Shown in pieces: positions 1-8,722 of a stretch of 64,000 nucleotides of DNA (its first letter is position 1; every line of letters begins with the position of its first letter). Below the pieces are notes generated by a model. It was given only the letters and a program-made list of their open reading frames with translations. It did no database searches and was not told the origin of the DNA. The stretch is from Leishmania donovani (Eukaryota > Euglenozoa > Kinetoplastea > Trypanosomatida > Trypanosomatidae): positions 487,601 through 551,600 of the forward strand of contig NC_018263.1 of the NCBI RefSeq assembly GCF_000227135.1, written 5' to 3'. The translations under genes and the position numbers were made by a program.

Positions 1-339
1 TCGCTCCTGCCAGCTTTCAACAGGAGCGCACCAGCTGACGACCACGGCAAGGCTGGCGTCGTGGACCGCGTGACGCCGGTTGCGGCGCTAGAAAAGCGAA
101 AGAAAGCATCCGTGTTTGCAGCTGCCACAGCGGGACCGAACTATTCTCCCTCGGAGAGAGCTGGTCACACAAATGGCGAGGAGGCTGAGTTGCACTGCGT
201 CGATCTGGACGCCGGGACGAACGGCGATGCGCATGCAGCAGCATGCATGGCGTCCGAGGCAAGCGCATCGGTGGGGAGCTCCGTGTGCGAGGATGCGGCC
301 TCCATCTTGTCTGACATACGTGCCCGCTACGGTCTGTAA
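1..339 (+). CDS. C-terminal end of an unidentified protein (5' end outside window)
   Basis: The frame is open from base 1 to a TAA at 337-339, giving 112 visible residues. The gene must start upstream of the window. The visible part is polar and Ala/Ser/Glu-rich with no recognisable domain, and ends in a short helix-like tail (SILSDIRARYGL). Strand and position fit the last part of a gene in the plus-strand polycistron that continues with the J-domain protein. The frame at 116-574 overlaps it but lacks the same continuity with the window edge. Function is unknown. Being coding is inferred only from an open frame to the edge and a position at the expected gene spacing. Confidence 0.5.
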   Translation, partial: SLLPAFNRSAPADDHGKAGVVDRVTPVAALEKRKKASVFAAATAGPNYSPSERAGHTNGEEAELHCVDLDAGTNGDAHAAACMASEASASVGSSVCEDAASILSDIRARYGL

Positions 340-1085
340 CGTAGAGGGGTGCGAGTTGCGGAAACAGAGACGCCTCGGGAGAAGAGGCCGTATGGCGAAA
401 AGAAAAAGATGTCAAGCTCACGTTTGGCTTGCGTGCGCTTGCATGTCGTCCGAGGCGTGGAGTGCGGTGGGAGGCCACGCTGCTGCTGGCAACTGGGGCG
501 CCTGGGCATACTCACACTCATGCAGACGCGCAGCGAGTTGCAAATTCTGTCGTGATTCGATTTTCTTTTTCTAGAGGTGTACCGGTGCGCAGATGGCAAT
601 GTGGTTTTGCTTGAAAAACATGTACACACACCCTAGCAAAGGCGCAGCGCTTAACTTCAATGTACCGAGTGAAGGCCCGCATGCTTGCGTAAGTTGCTGT
701 GTCCGTGTGCGCGTTGTCGATTCGCTGTTCGCTGTTTTCTGACCAGAGGCCGCGTATTTGCACGCTTATGTGATGCTGGTGCATCCTCCCCCCGCCCCTG
801 CATGAAAGCCGGCCTCACCGTATGCACGCGTCTGCGCTTCGTTACAATTTTGTTTCGGCCTCATTCCTCATCATCTTCTCCCACACATGGACGACAATCT
901 ACGTAACCACGTACTTGTCTGACGACGCACCTTTGCAAAATACTCTGTTTCTTGTTGTCGGAGAGGTGGACAATCTATCCGTCACAGGCGATAGCCCGAC
1001 TACCCATCCGGTGTCCACGCTACACATACACACGCACAGGCTTCTACGTACCGGTACGCCTTTCCTTTTTCGGCACTCAGTCTCA
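340..1085 (+). other. Intergenic region between the partial gene and the J-domain gene
   Basis: No convincing gene is seen. The stretch should hold the 3' UTR of the upstream gene and the splice-acceptor and 5' UTR signals of the next. Pyrimidine-rich runs occur near 840-885 and 942-957. Confidence 0.6.
942..963 (+). promoter_or_regulatory. Candidate spliced-leader acceptor of the J-domain gene
   Basis: A pyrimidine-rich run (ctctgtttcttgttgtc) is followed by AG at 962-963, about 120 bases before the chosen ATG at 1086. Kinetoplastid mRNAs are trans-spliced at such AGs. It is a prediction from the pattern only. Confidence 0.4.
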
Positions 1086-2180
1086 ATGTGGAAGGCGGTT
1101 TGTCGCAGAAAAGATGCCGCGCTTGCAATGCTTCCAGTCCGTTGTAGGCCACCAATGTGTTGCCGTGCCCTCCTACGCACCCGGTCATCCTTCGTCTCTG
1201 GCGTCGTTTCGACGGCCTGCCCTGTGCTGGTGATGTCGGCGCGGCGATGGTGCGCGACACCGCCGCCACACGGCACCGGCTCCTCTGGTTCACAGTCCAT
1301 AGATGAGGAGGCTGTCGTTCGCGCTGCCAAGTGGAGTTCGTCCAACTTCGAGGAGCGATTGGGCTTCCGTGCCGGTGAGACTATCACTGAGGAGCGTCTG
1401 AAGCGCCACTACCGCATTCTTGCAAAGCACTACCACCCGGACACGTCTGCGGGAAGCGGCAGCAGCAACGGCGTAGGGTGTGAGGGGGAGACAAGCGCTG
1501 GCAGGGATGGTGCCTTCCAGAGCATAAAAGAGGCGTATGATGTGGTCAACGCTGCGGTGAAGCAAGGTGGTCGACGGGGCGGCAATGCCTCGCGCGGGTT
1601 CTCCGCGGAAGACTTCGCTGGGGGCTTTGAGTTCTCTGACGAAGCGCGGCGTCGCTCTCAGATGCGACTCCTTGGCGACGCGGTCCTGCTTTTCGTGTTC
1701 ATGACAGTGGCCTTTATTGGAATTGTGAGCAGCCACAACAAGTCACGCATGCAGTCTCGCTATCTTTGGCACCTGGTCGGGATCTTCTTTATAATTCAAC
1801 TCTTCCCACGCCTGTTTGCGGCGGCCATCCTCTTCGCTGTGCATTCGATGCATCTGCTCGAGAAAGCAACGCTGCAGGAGCAAGCGGCTATCTCGCTCAT
1901 CGTGGAGCGGACTGAGAATGCCTGCTCTGTGCAGCTGGACGGTCTGAGGACCGAGGCGCAGCCGAACGTTGTAGTCCAAGTGACAACGACAGCAGACGCC
2001 GACAACGAAGCTGCAGAGAGGGTTTCCTCGACACTCACCTTCGACAAGGGCGTCACAGCATTTACGCTACCTGTGCCAGTCAATTTGAGCTGTGTCTACC
2101 ACGTCAAAGCAGTGGATGAGGCACGCAAGATAGTACTGGTGGATCGGTCACTCTCGGCGAGGATGCCGGCGACCGTCTAG
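1086..2180 (+). CDS. J-domain (DnaJ-like) protein with two membrane segments
   Basis: Predicted 364 residues. J-proteins stimulate the ATPase of Hsp70 partners through the HPD loop. Here a J domain spans roughly residues 85-155, with HPD at 117-119 preceded by the basic helix KRHYRILAKHYHPD and followed by a helix ending IKEAYDVVNAAV. Two hydrophobic stretches follow, at about 193-215 and 225-252, then a soluble C-terminal domain of about 110 residues. The frame is open back to an ATG at 822, but the 88 extra residues look like translated UTR, and a candidate splice acceptor lies at 963, so the ATG at 1086 is preferred. The new N-terminus (MWKAVCRRKDAALAML) is basic with no acidic residue until Asp10, so mitochondrial import is possible. 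The membrane segments suggest an organelle or ER membrane J-protein. The Hsp70 partner cannot be told from sequence. Confidence 0.85.
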   Translation: MWKAVCRRKDAALAMLPVRCRPPMCCRALLRTRSSFVSGVVSTACPVLVMSARRWCATPPPHGTGSSGSQSIDEEAVVRAAKWSSSNFEERLGFRAGETITEERLKRHYRILAKHYHPDTSAGSGSSNGVGCEGETSAGRDGAFQSIKEAYDVVNAAVKQGGRRGGNASRGFSAEDFAGGFEFSDEARRRSQMRLLGDAVLLFVFMTVAFIGIVSSHNKSRMQSRYLWHLVGIFFIIQLFPRLFAAAILFAVHSMHLLEKATLQEQAAISLIVERTENACSVQLDGLRTEAQPNVVVQVTTTADADNEAAERVSSTLTFDKGVTAFTLPVPVNLSCVYHVKAVDEARKIVLVDRSLSARMPATV

Positions 2181-2865
2181 CGCGCGGCAAATCAGCCTCG
2201 ATCTTGCCTCTATGGTTTTGTCATGACCGTCTTTGCCCGCTGTCTCCACTAAAGCCAGAACGGTAAGTGCGAGCTGCTAGCGGAGACGCTTATGGAGAGG
2301 GAAGGGTTTCCGGGATATGCGGCATATGGAGGAGCACACATGAATCTCGCTTTCGCTTGTCCTTGGGGCACCTGTGTCGCGGTGTTCGCATCACGTTTCT
2401 GCGCTTTAAAGCGTCTTTTTTGTTGTTGTTGTTGCGTGTGTGCGTGCGTGCATATGCGTGTCATCACAGAGCCCACCGTCGCGTCTTTTTGTAATGATCA
2501 AGGTACCTGTATGGCTAACCTCGCTGGCCCTCGGCCACCGCGCTTTTCTGTGTGGTGTGTGCATAGGGTGGGAGTAGTCTTCACCAGCCACGGCAGAATA
2601 TCCGAATAGCTGGGAGGGATGAGGAACACACAAGAAAACCCGAGAAGACTCGAATGCTCTTCCTCCGCGAAGACGGGACGCTTCACCGGCACAGCTGAGG
2701 TCGTACGTTACCTCCTCCCTCTCCGTGGCCCTTTCGTCCTCTGGCTTACTGACATCGACAGAGGCGCGCGCGATGTGCAGCACGTTTATGCCATACGTCT
2801 TCTTGGCGCGGTTCCGCGGGCTAGGCTTCATTGTTGTGTGTGATTCTTCATCTCCCGCCGCCGTC

Positions 2866-2885
2866 GCTGCTGCTGCTGCTGCTGC
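2866..2885 (+). repeat. (GCT)n microsatellite
   Basis: Nearly seven GCT units in noncoding DNA, just before a C-run and upstream of the NAA15 gene. Confidence 0.9.
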
Positions 2886-2954
2886 CCCCCACCCACTCCG
2901 ACACCCGCCTAAATCCCGCTTGCTCACCATGGATCTGCGCTGCACGCCAAGCAA

Positions 2955-2978
2955 CCTTCCCCTTCTCCCTCTCCTGAG
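2955..2978 (+). promoter_or_regulatory. Candidate spliced-leader acceptor of the NAA15 gene
   Basis: A nearly pure pyrimidine tract (ccttccccttctccctctcct) leads to AG at 2977-2978, about 160 bases before the ATG at 3137. Confidence 0.45.
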
Positions 2979-3136
2979 TGCTCAAGGCAGGCGCACGCCA
3001 AAAAAGAGAATAATAATAACTAAATAAACTGGCCTACTTCGGCACCTTCATCAACGGAGAAAGCGGATCTGCCAAGCGGGTTCCGCCTGTTTGTTCGGTG
3101 CTGTCCTTTTCTCGTCCTACAAACGGTGCTTTAATC

Positions 3137-5272
3137 ATGTCGTCGGCGCCGTCCACGCTCTCGGCGGATCAGCAGCGCCTGTTCGACCGGATGAATCGCG
3201 AGTACTCAAATCGCGAGTACAGCAAGGCGCTGCGCACGTCGGAATGCATTCTAAGGGTCGTCCCAGATCACGTGGACACGTTTGCCGGCCGCGGGCTTGT
3301 TCTGTACAACATGGAGAGGCAGGAAGAGGGTTACGAATCCATTAAGCAGGCTATCCTCCTCAACCCCAAGTCGATGGTGGCCTGGCACGCGTTAGGCATG
3401 TGCCAGCGGCTTGACAAGAAGTTTGGCGAGGCAGTGAAGGCATTCAAGCGTGCGCTGACATTTGATCCGGCGAACACGGAGGTGCTGCGCGATTTGGCGT
3501 CAGCGTGCATTCAAGTGCGTGACTGGCCTCTGTTCCTGGAGGCGCGTGAGAAGATGGTCACGGCAAAGGCGAGTGTGCGCGCAAACTGGGTGGCGCTCTC
3601 GTGCGGTCACCGCATACTAGGCCACAGCAGGATTGCCGCAGCTGTCATGGATACCATGACTTCCATCATGGACGCTGGCGACAATCCCGTCGAAGTGAGC
3701 GAGGCACAATTGTATCGCGTCGAGCTGGAGCTGGAGAGCGGGGCACCGCAGCGTGCGTTGGAGCTGCTCAAGAAGCACGACAGCGAGATCATCGACGTGG
3801 AGACGAAGCTGCTGCTGCGTGCCAAGGCGCACGCGCAGCTCGGTCAACGCATGGAAGCGGAGAAACGCTACATAGAGGTGATCTCGATGGGTGTGTCGGA
3901 GGCGGACAGCATCGCAGCCCTGGCTCACCTGCGGAAGATCCCGCTCGACCGCTACCTTCGCCCGGCAGCGGGGTACACGGAGAAGTACATGGAGATCATC
4001 GACCGTGTCCTGAAGGCATGCCCAAAGTGCGACTACGCAAAACGCCACGCGCTGGACTGTGTGCCAATCGCGGAGTTCAGTGAGCGTCTCGCCGCCTTCG
4101 CCACACCCTACATCCAGCGCATGATTCCGTCCTTGTTCAGCGTGCTCAAGTCATTGTACGTGGATGCCGAGCGAGCGGCAATCATAGGTGACGTCTTCGC
4201 GATGATGGAGCGGGAGCTTGAGGCCAAGGACTTCTCTCGTTTTGGCGGGGAAGCGAACCCGTGCTACATTCTTTGGGTGTGCACGTTTCTCGCGTCGCAC
4301 TACCGCCGCACCGGCGAATACGCGCTGGCGCATGCCTACATTGAAAAGGCCATCAACCACACACCAACACTAGAGCTGCTTTACCTGGAAAAGGCGAAGA
4401 TATTTGCGCGCGAGGGCAAGACGGCCGAGGCAGCCGAGCAGGCTGATTTGGCGCGGAGGTTGGATTTGCAGGACAAGTACCTGAATAGCAAGGCGGCCAA
4501 ATACTACTTCCGCGACAATCAGGTGGAGAGAGGGGAGGCGACGATGCAGCTCTTCTACAAACCGTCGGTGGTGGCGGGTGACACCTACCTCACAGCACTC
4601 GAATCGCAGTGCTATTGGTATGAGCGCGAGGTGGGAGAAGCCTTCTACCGCAGAGGCGACTACATCTCCGCGTTGCAGAACCTTCTCATGTTCGAGCGCC
4701 ACCATGAGCAGAACCACTGCGAGCTCAGCGACTTCCACAACTACGTATTTCGGCGCAATACCATGCGCCCGTGGTTCGACGTGTTGGACTGCGACGACAA
4801 CATGGGTCGGAACAAATTCTTCTTGAAGTTTTGCCCTGCCATTGTGCGCACTTACATGCGCATTCATGAAAAAGGCGAGGAAGCTGTGCGGGCTGCGCAC
4901 GTGCCGAGGCCAGAACTGAAATTTGACGCGATCGCCGCAGACGAAGTGAAGCGGATGAAGCAGCAGCAGAAGGACTACTACATCAGCGACGTGGACCTGT
5001 CAGAGCCTCTGGTGAAGGCGAGCCGCTACATGGGATACCTCTTGGCCCACCGGAACACCCAAGCCAGTACGCATACGCTCGCTATCGAGCTGTACACGGC
5101 GGCTGCCAAGCCTCTCCTTGTCGCTCGTTCGCTTCTTTCTCTTCACCGACAGCGGTACAACAAGACTAAGGAACTTGCTGTGGCCTTCAAGACTGGGCTG
5201 TACACCACGACAACCATGGACTCTCGCGTGCAGGCTGTTGTTGATGAGATCCTTGCCACCTTGCTGGAGTAG
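3137..5272 (+). CDS. NAA15: N-terminal acetyltransferase A auxiliary subunit (NAA15/Nat1-like)
   Basis: Predicted 711 residues. NAA15 is the ribosome-binding scaffold of NatA; with catalytic NAA10 it acetylates nascent chains after Met removal. The N-terminus matches the family pattern: a helix around QQRLFDRMNREY, then TPR-like helical pairs such as NMERQEEGYESIKQAILLNP, a WHALGMCQR motif and FDPANTEVLRDLA. TPR-like repeats recur at about residues 385-460 (HYRRTGEYALAHAYIEKAIN). The C-terminal part contains the family-like stretch WFDVLDCDDNMGRNKFFLKF. Length is shorter than the roughly 850-870 residues of yeast and human proteins. The frame extends to a GTG at 3098, but the first ATG is 3137, preceded by a pyrimidine run. 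The catalytic partner is not in this window. Confidence 0.88.
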   Translation: MSSAPSTLSADQQRLFDRMNREYSNREYSKALRTSECILRVVPDHVDTFAGRGLVLYNMERQEEGYESIKQAILLNPKSMVAWHALGMCQRLDKKFGEAVKAFKRALTFDPANTEVLRDLASACIQVRDWPLFLEAREKMVTAKASVRANWVALSCGHRILGHSRIAAAVMDTMTSIMDAGDNPVEVSEAQLYRVELELESGAPQRALELLKKHDSEIIDVETKLLLRAKAHAQLGQRMEAEKRYIEVISMGVSEADSIAALAHLRKIPLDRYLRPAAGYTEKYMEIIDRVLKACPKCDYAKRHALDCVPIAEFSERLAAFATPYIQRMIPSLFSVLKSLYVDAERAAIIGDVFAMMERELEAKDFSRFGGEANPCYILWVCTFLASHYRRTGEYALAHAYIEKAINHTPTLELLYLEKAKIFAREGKTAEAAEQADLARRLDLQDKYLNSKAAKYYFRDNQVERGEATMQLFYKPSVVAGDTYLTALESQCYWYEREVGEAFYRRGDYISALQNLLMFERHHEQNHCELSDFHNYVFRRNTMRPWFDVLDCDDNMGRNKFFLKFCPAIVRTYMRIHEKGEEAVRAAHVPRPELKFDAIAADEVKRMKQQQKDYYISDVDLSEPLVKASRYMGYLLAHRNTQASTHTLAIELYTAAAKPLLVARSLLSLHRQRYNKTKELAVAFKTGLYTTTTMDSRVQAVVDEILATLLE

Positions 5273-6168
5273 TGGATAACGGAAGACTCCCACCCCCCCC
5301 TCGAACCAAAAAATAATGGGAGGCACGCCTTCATGCATGGCGGTGCGGGTGGTTTCCTTTTCCGTTGTGATTCATGGCGTGCGGGTGTGCTGTTGTGGAG
5401 AGAAGTGGGGCCATGAGGTGAATGCAGGAAGGCAGATTTCATCAGGCGAATGCCCTTGTCTTTGTCCGCACGGGCGCGCATGCGTACACAGGCTTGTGTG
5501 TGCGCGCGTGCGCGTGTGCGTGCGTCTTTTGGGTACACCGTCAGTTCTGTTAACCTTGTAATGCGGCGAAGCCTCCGTTGTCTTTACAGTGCGGTGTGTT
5601 TCTTATCGCTCTAGTTCTTTTAAGGAGCCTCCCCGTCCACCTCCTCCTCCTCCACAGCCTCCTTTCAATACACATCCATGCACCCCCGTGTACTCGATCA
5701 CACTGTCTGGGGAAAAAGAAAACAGAAGTTCTCTCCGTCCCTTGGACGTAGTGCAGAGATTATCACGAGCATAGTGGCAGTGTGGATAGTAACCTCGCTT
5801 GACAGAGAGAGGGAGGGACGGGGTACGGCGAACGCTGCAACAAGCATCGTGCACGGGGAGTGGCAACGGAGCACACGGGAGCGAATTCGGCGTAGGTTTG
5901 CAAAGAAGGTGCGCGTATTCCCAAAGCCGACTAGGCCTCACAAGAGAACGAATATGTAGGACTTCCCGGCTCTCCATATCGAGTTCAGGAAAGAAGCAGA
6001 AACAAGGCAGCTCAGCCCACAATCCGCATGTCATATGTTCGGGTTATGATCGACCGAAACCAACGCATTTCTCTATCTGCATCTGCGTTTTTCTTCCTCA
6101 CGCACGCCTCGCTGCGTCACGGGGAGCTGTTACCGAAACAGAAAGTACAAAGAAGAAGGAAAAGTGCG
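5273..6168 (+). other. Intergenic region
   Basis: No gene seen. It holds a TG/GC-rich alternating stretch near 5465-5525 and a CCT-rich pyrimidine tract near 5630-5665. Open frames here are low-complexity and not protein-like. Confidence 0.6.
6064..6126 (+). promoter_or_regulatory. Candidate spliced-leader acceptor of the PARP-finger/PBZ gene
   Basis: A pyrimidine-rich run at 6067-6099 is followed by an AG at 6125-6126, 42 bases before the chosen ATG at 6169. Confidence 0.4.
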
Positions 6169-6888
6169 ATGCCGAAATTGTGCGTGGAGTATTCCAAGTC
6201 GGGACGAGCCAAGTGCTCCAACACGTCATGCGGCAAGAAGATTGAGAAGCACGAGCTACGAATCGGCACCGAGGTAATCATGCCATTTAGCGAGGAGGGA
6301 GTAGAGTCATGGAAATGGCGCCACCTCTGCTGCTTCACGGAGCGACAGCTGAGCAATGCAAGGAGCAGCGGTGACATTGACGCCATTCAAGGCGAGGGCG
6401 ACTTGGCACCCGCCGACAAGGCACTCGTGCAGAAGATGCGTGAAGGTAGGCTCGTCGGTGATACGTCCATCCTTGGACGTATTGGCGACATCGCACACTC
6501 CGCAGTGAGCGAGGAACTAAAGGGAAAGGGCAGCAAAGCCACCAAGCCAAAGGCAAAGGCGAGCGGCTCTGCGGACGATGGGGGCTTACCGTCCGCTTCT
6601 GCTGGCGAGAAGCGACCACCTGCGCCGCCGCGGAAAACAAAGATACCGAACACCAAGAAGCAAGATGATGATGCTGATTCCGAAGCGACAGAGGAGTACG
6701 AAGTGGCTGTCGAGGCTGTGACGGGAAAGCCGAAATGCCCGTATGGGGCCCACTGCTTTCGCACAACCGAGGAGCACTTCCGGCAGTACACGCATGGCGA
6801 CGATAACGGCACCGCAGCCGATGCTGCAGTCCCGTCTGACCACAGCAGCGCCAAACTCAAGCCCGTGATAAAACGAAGAAAGCTGTAG
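6169..6888 (+). CDS. PARP-type zinc finger and PBZ zinc finger protein
   Basis: Predicted 239 residues. The N-terminal 75 residues resemble a PARP-type DNA-break finger: CVEYSKSGRAKC, then CGKKIEKHELRIG, then a WKWRHLCC block that would supply the His and Cys ligands. A Lys/Ala/Pro-rich linker follows at about 110-180. At about 187-210 lies a PBZ-like finger, KPKCPYGAHCFR, followed by H and H with spacing C-x5-C-x6-H-x5-H, the poly(ADP-ribose)-binding finger known from APLF and CHFR. The protein ends in a basic stretch (KPVIKRRKL) that could be a nuclear signal. It could sense DNA breaks and bind PAR, probably in the nucleus, but this is inferred from the fingers alone. There is no PARP catalytic domain. 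The frame is open back to 6028, but the region before 6169 looks like UTR with a splice acceptor. It is the last plus-strand gene before the strand switch. Confidence 0.8.
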   Translation: MPKLCVEYSKSGRAKCSNTSCGKKIEKHELRIGTEVIMPFSEEGVESWKWRHLCCFTERQLSNARSSGDIDAIQGEGDLAPADKALVQKMREGRLVGDTSILGRIGDIAHSAVSEELKGKGSKATKPKAKASGSADDGGLPSASAGEKRPPAPPRKTKIPNTKKQDDDADSEATEEYEVAVEAVTGKPKCPYGAHCFRTTEEHFRQYTHGDDNGTAADAAVPSDHSSAKLKPVIKRRKL

Positions 6889-8011
6889 CATAGTGTGCGG
6901 CAACACTACATGCGCTATCGCCGAACGCACTTGGGCACTGGCAATTTCTAGTTGGCGAGGGAGTCGTGTCACGCTGAAGGCCAGCCAACGGCGCGTTAGA
7001 CATGTTGCCAGTACCGGGACCTACGGTAGCGGCACCAAAATTCTCTATTAGTGTTATCGCTGTGGAAACGTCCAGTTCAGTCTGCTGCAAGCATGCGGTG
7101 ACGTTTGTCGCGCCGCCCCTCGTTCACTGGAGACTCCCACCAAAGAGGATCTCACGTGGCCGTAGATTTGACTAACAGCAGGTGCGCTCACGTCTCCAAC
7201 GCAGCCTACGAGCTTCTCCTCTTTCCCACTCGCTCACGACTTTCTTCTTTTGTGCGCATCTGTTCTCGACATGATGGCTTCAGCGCAGTGGGGGCTTGCA
7301 ACAGTTCTACGTTCTTCTGAACTGCCGTGCGCGTTTTTTTTCTGCGTGTGCGTGCGTTTGCGCCAACCGTGCGAGTCGCGGCCATCGTCCTGTCGGCTTT
7401 CTGACGTGACACGCCCGGAGGCACAAGCGCCACAAAAATCTGCCTGCGCTTCCGGCCGAGTGCGTCTCGGTGCTTGAGCGAGAATCTCGCGCAGGGACTC
7501 ACCCCGTCTTCCTAACCGGAGGGGAAGACGTTGGAGCTCAAGGCAAAAAAAAAAGCATTGAAGGAAAAGGAAATCCAGCCTGAGGCAACTGCACAGCATA
7601 CCTGCCGCAAGCACCCTTTTGTAGACCCGCGGAGGACGAACCTGCACCATGTCCACGCAGCACACATCTACAACGTTCCTTGAGCGCTGTCCTCGTGTGG
7701 CGCCGCTCCTCACCTCCTCCGCTATCTGTTTTTCCTTCGCTCCTGCGCGCACCCGCAATCAAGCCCCACCGCGAAGAAACAAGGCCAACAGTTCTGACCC
7801 TGCATCTTATCCATGCACGCCGCATCCTTTTTTCTCCACCCCGTCTCCTTACTCTCTGTTCACCCGCTCCAACCGCTCGCTCTCCTCTCAAGGTACCGCG
7901 AAACTGCAAGGACACCTTGCACGCCTTCGTCGAGTCCGTGTGAGGCGCCGCACGGGACAGCGCCAAAGCGGGCACGCGTGCTTTTTGCGTCGGGGCGATT
8001 GGGGAAAAGTG
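6889..8011. other. Noncoding left flank of the tRNA cluster
   Basis: Nothing convincing is seen. It presumably includes the 3' UTR and polyadenylation zone of the PARP-finger gene. The longest frames (7234-7758 minus, 7649-8158 plus) are arginine/serine-rich; the latter runs into the tRNA genes, so both are taken as chance. Confidence 0.55.
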
Positions 8012-8095
8012 TCCTTCCGGCCGGAATCGAACCAGCGACCCTGTGATACCTGCGAACTCTACAGTCACATGCTCTACCAATTGAGCTACAGAAGG
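8012..8095 (-). tRNA. tRNA-Tyr (GUA) with 11-nt intron
   Basis: Read on the minus strand, the gene has a 7-bp acceptor stem (CCTTCTG with CGGAAGG, one G-U), a D arm GCTC...GAGC, an anticodon stem TGTGA/TCACA and a T arm with the TTCGATT loop. The segment between the anticodon stems is 18 nt instead of 7, so an 11-nt intron follows position 37. The anticodon is GTA. Trypanosomatids are known to have an intron only in tRNA-Tyr. The next gene on the same strand is tRNA-Thr at 8177-8248, upstream of it. Confidence 0.93.
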
Positions 8096-8322
8096 TCCAC
8101 AACAAGGTCGCACTTCGTGGCTACAGCGAAGAACACGCAACCCCACCAGCCCATCTGAGGGGGTGGGAGGGGGAAAAGGCCGCTAGGGGGATCGAACCCC
8201 TGACCTCCGTCTTACTAGGACGGCGCTCTGCCATTGAGCTAAGCAGCCACCGTTCCCTGGAGGGAAAAGCCGCCTGACACCCAAAGAGCTGCAGCCCAGC
8301 CGGCTCCAGGTGCGGCTTCCGT
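8019..8322. repeat. Left arm of a 304-bp inverted repeat carrying tRNA-Tyr and tRNA-Thr
   Basis: This stretch is the reverse complement of 9452-9755 as far as I can read, including the tRNA genes and the CCCTCC-rich spacer between them. It also recurs directly at 8422-8722 with one difference (A at 8286, C at 8686). Confidence 0.85.
8177..8248 (-). tRNA. tRNA-Thr (AGU)
   Basis: On the minus strand, acceptor GGCTGCT pairs with AGCGGCC (one T-G). The anticodon stem is CCGTC/GACGG with loop CTAGTAA, so the anticodon is AGT. The T arm is AGGGG-TTCGATC-CCCCT. A TTTT run directly after the 3' end fits a Pol III terminator. It sits 81 bases from tRNA-Tyr on the same strand. Confidence 0.93.
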
Positions 8323-8421
8323 NNNNNNNNNNNNNNNNNNNNNNNNNNNNNNNNNNNNNNNNNNNNNNNNNNNNNNNNNNNNNNNNNNNNNNNNNNNNNN
8401 NNNNNNNNNNNNNNNNNNNNN
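8323..8421. other. Assembly gap of 99 N
   Basis: The sequence just left of the gap (8022-8322) is repeated just right of it (8422-8722), which suggests overlapping contig ends that were not merged. Confidence 0.9.
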
Positions 8422-8495
8422 CGGAATCGAACCAGCGACCCTGTGATACCTGCGAACTCTACAGTCACATGCTCTACCAATTGAGCTACAGAAGG
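8422..8495 (-). tRNA. tRNA-Tyr (GUA), 3' end cut by gap
   Basis: Identical to the tRNA-Tyr at 8012-8095, including the 11-nt intron, but the last ten or so bases of the 3' acceptor side fall in the N gap. It may be the same gene assembled twice. Confidence 0.8.
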
Positions 8496-8576
8496 TCCAC
8501 AACAAGGTCGCACTTCGTGGCTACAGCGAAGAACACGCAACCCCACCAGCCCATCTGAGGGGGTGGGAGGGGGAAA

Positions 8577-8648
8577 AGGCCGCTAGGGGGATCGAACCCC
8601 TGACCTCCGTCTTACTAGGACGGCGCTCTGCCATTGAGCTAAGCAGCC
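8577..8648 (-). tRNA. tRNA-Thr (AGU), second minus-strand copy
   Basis: Same sequence as the copy at 8177-8248, with anticodon AGT and a TTTT run after the 3' end. It may be an assembly duplicate of that gene because the flanking copies meet an N gap. Confidence 0.85.
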
Positions 8649-8722
8649 ACCGTTCCCTGGAGGGAAAAGCCGCCTGACACCCAAAGCGCTGCAGCCCAGC
8701 CGGCTCCAGGTGCGGCTTCCGT

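Larger units (their letters stand above)
2181..3136 (+). other. Intergenic region with a GCT repeat
   Basis: No gene seen. It contains a (GCT)n run at 2866-2885 and, near 2955, a strong pyrimidine tract that should serve the downstream gene. Short open frames here show no protein-like character. Confidence 0.6.
8422..8722. repeat. Direct copy of 8022-8322 abutting an assembly gap
   Basis: The copy begins at the first base after the gap and matches the sequence that ends at the last base before it, with one visible mismatch. It may be a real tandem copy but more likely is an unmerged contig overlap. Confidence 0.8.

Noticed and set aside
7538..8158. Frames overlapping the first tRNA genes
   Set aside because: They read through two folded tRNA genes; the product repeats at every tRNA copy only because the tRNA sequence repeats.
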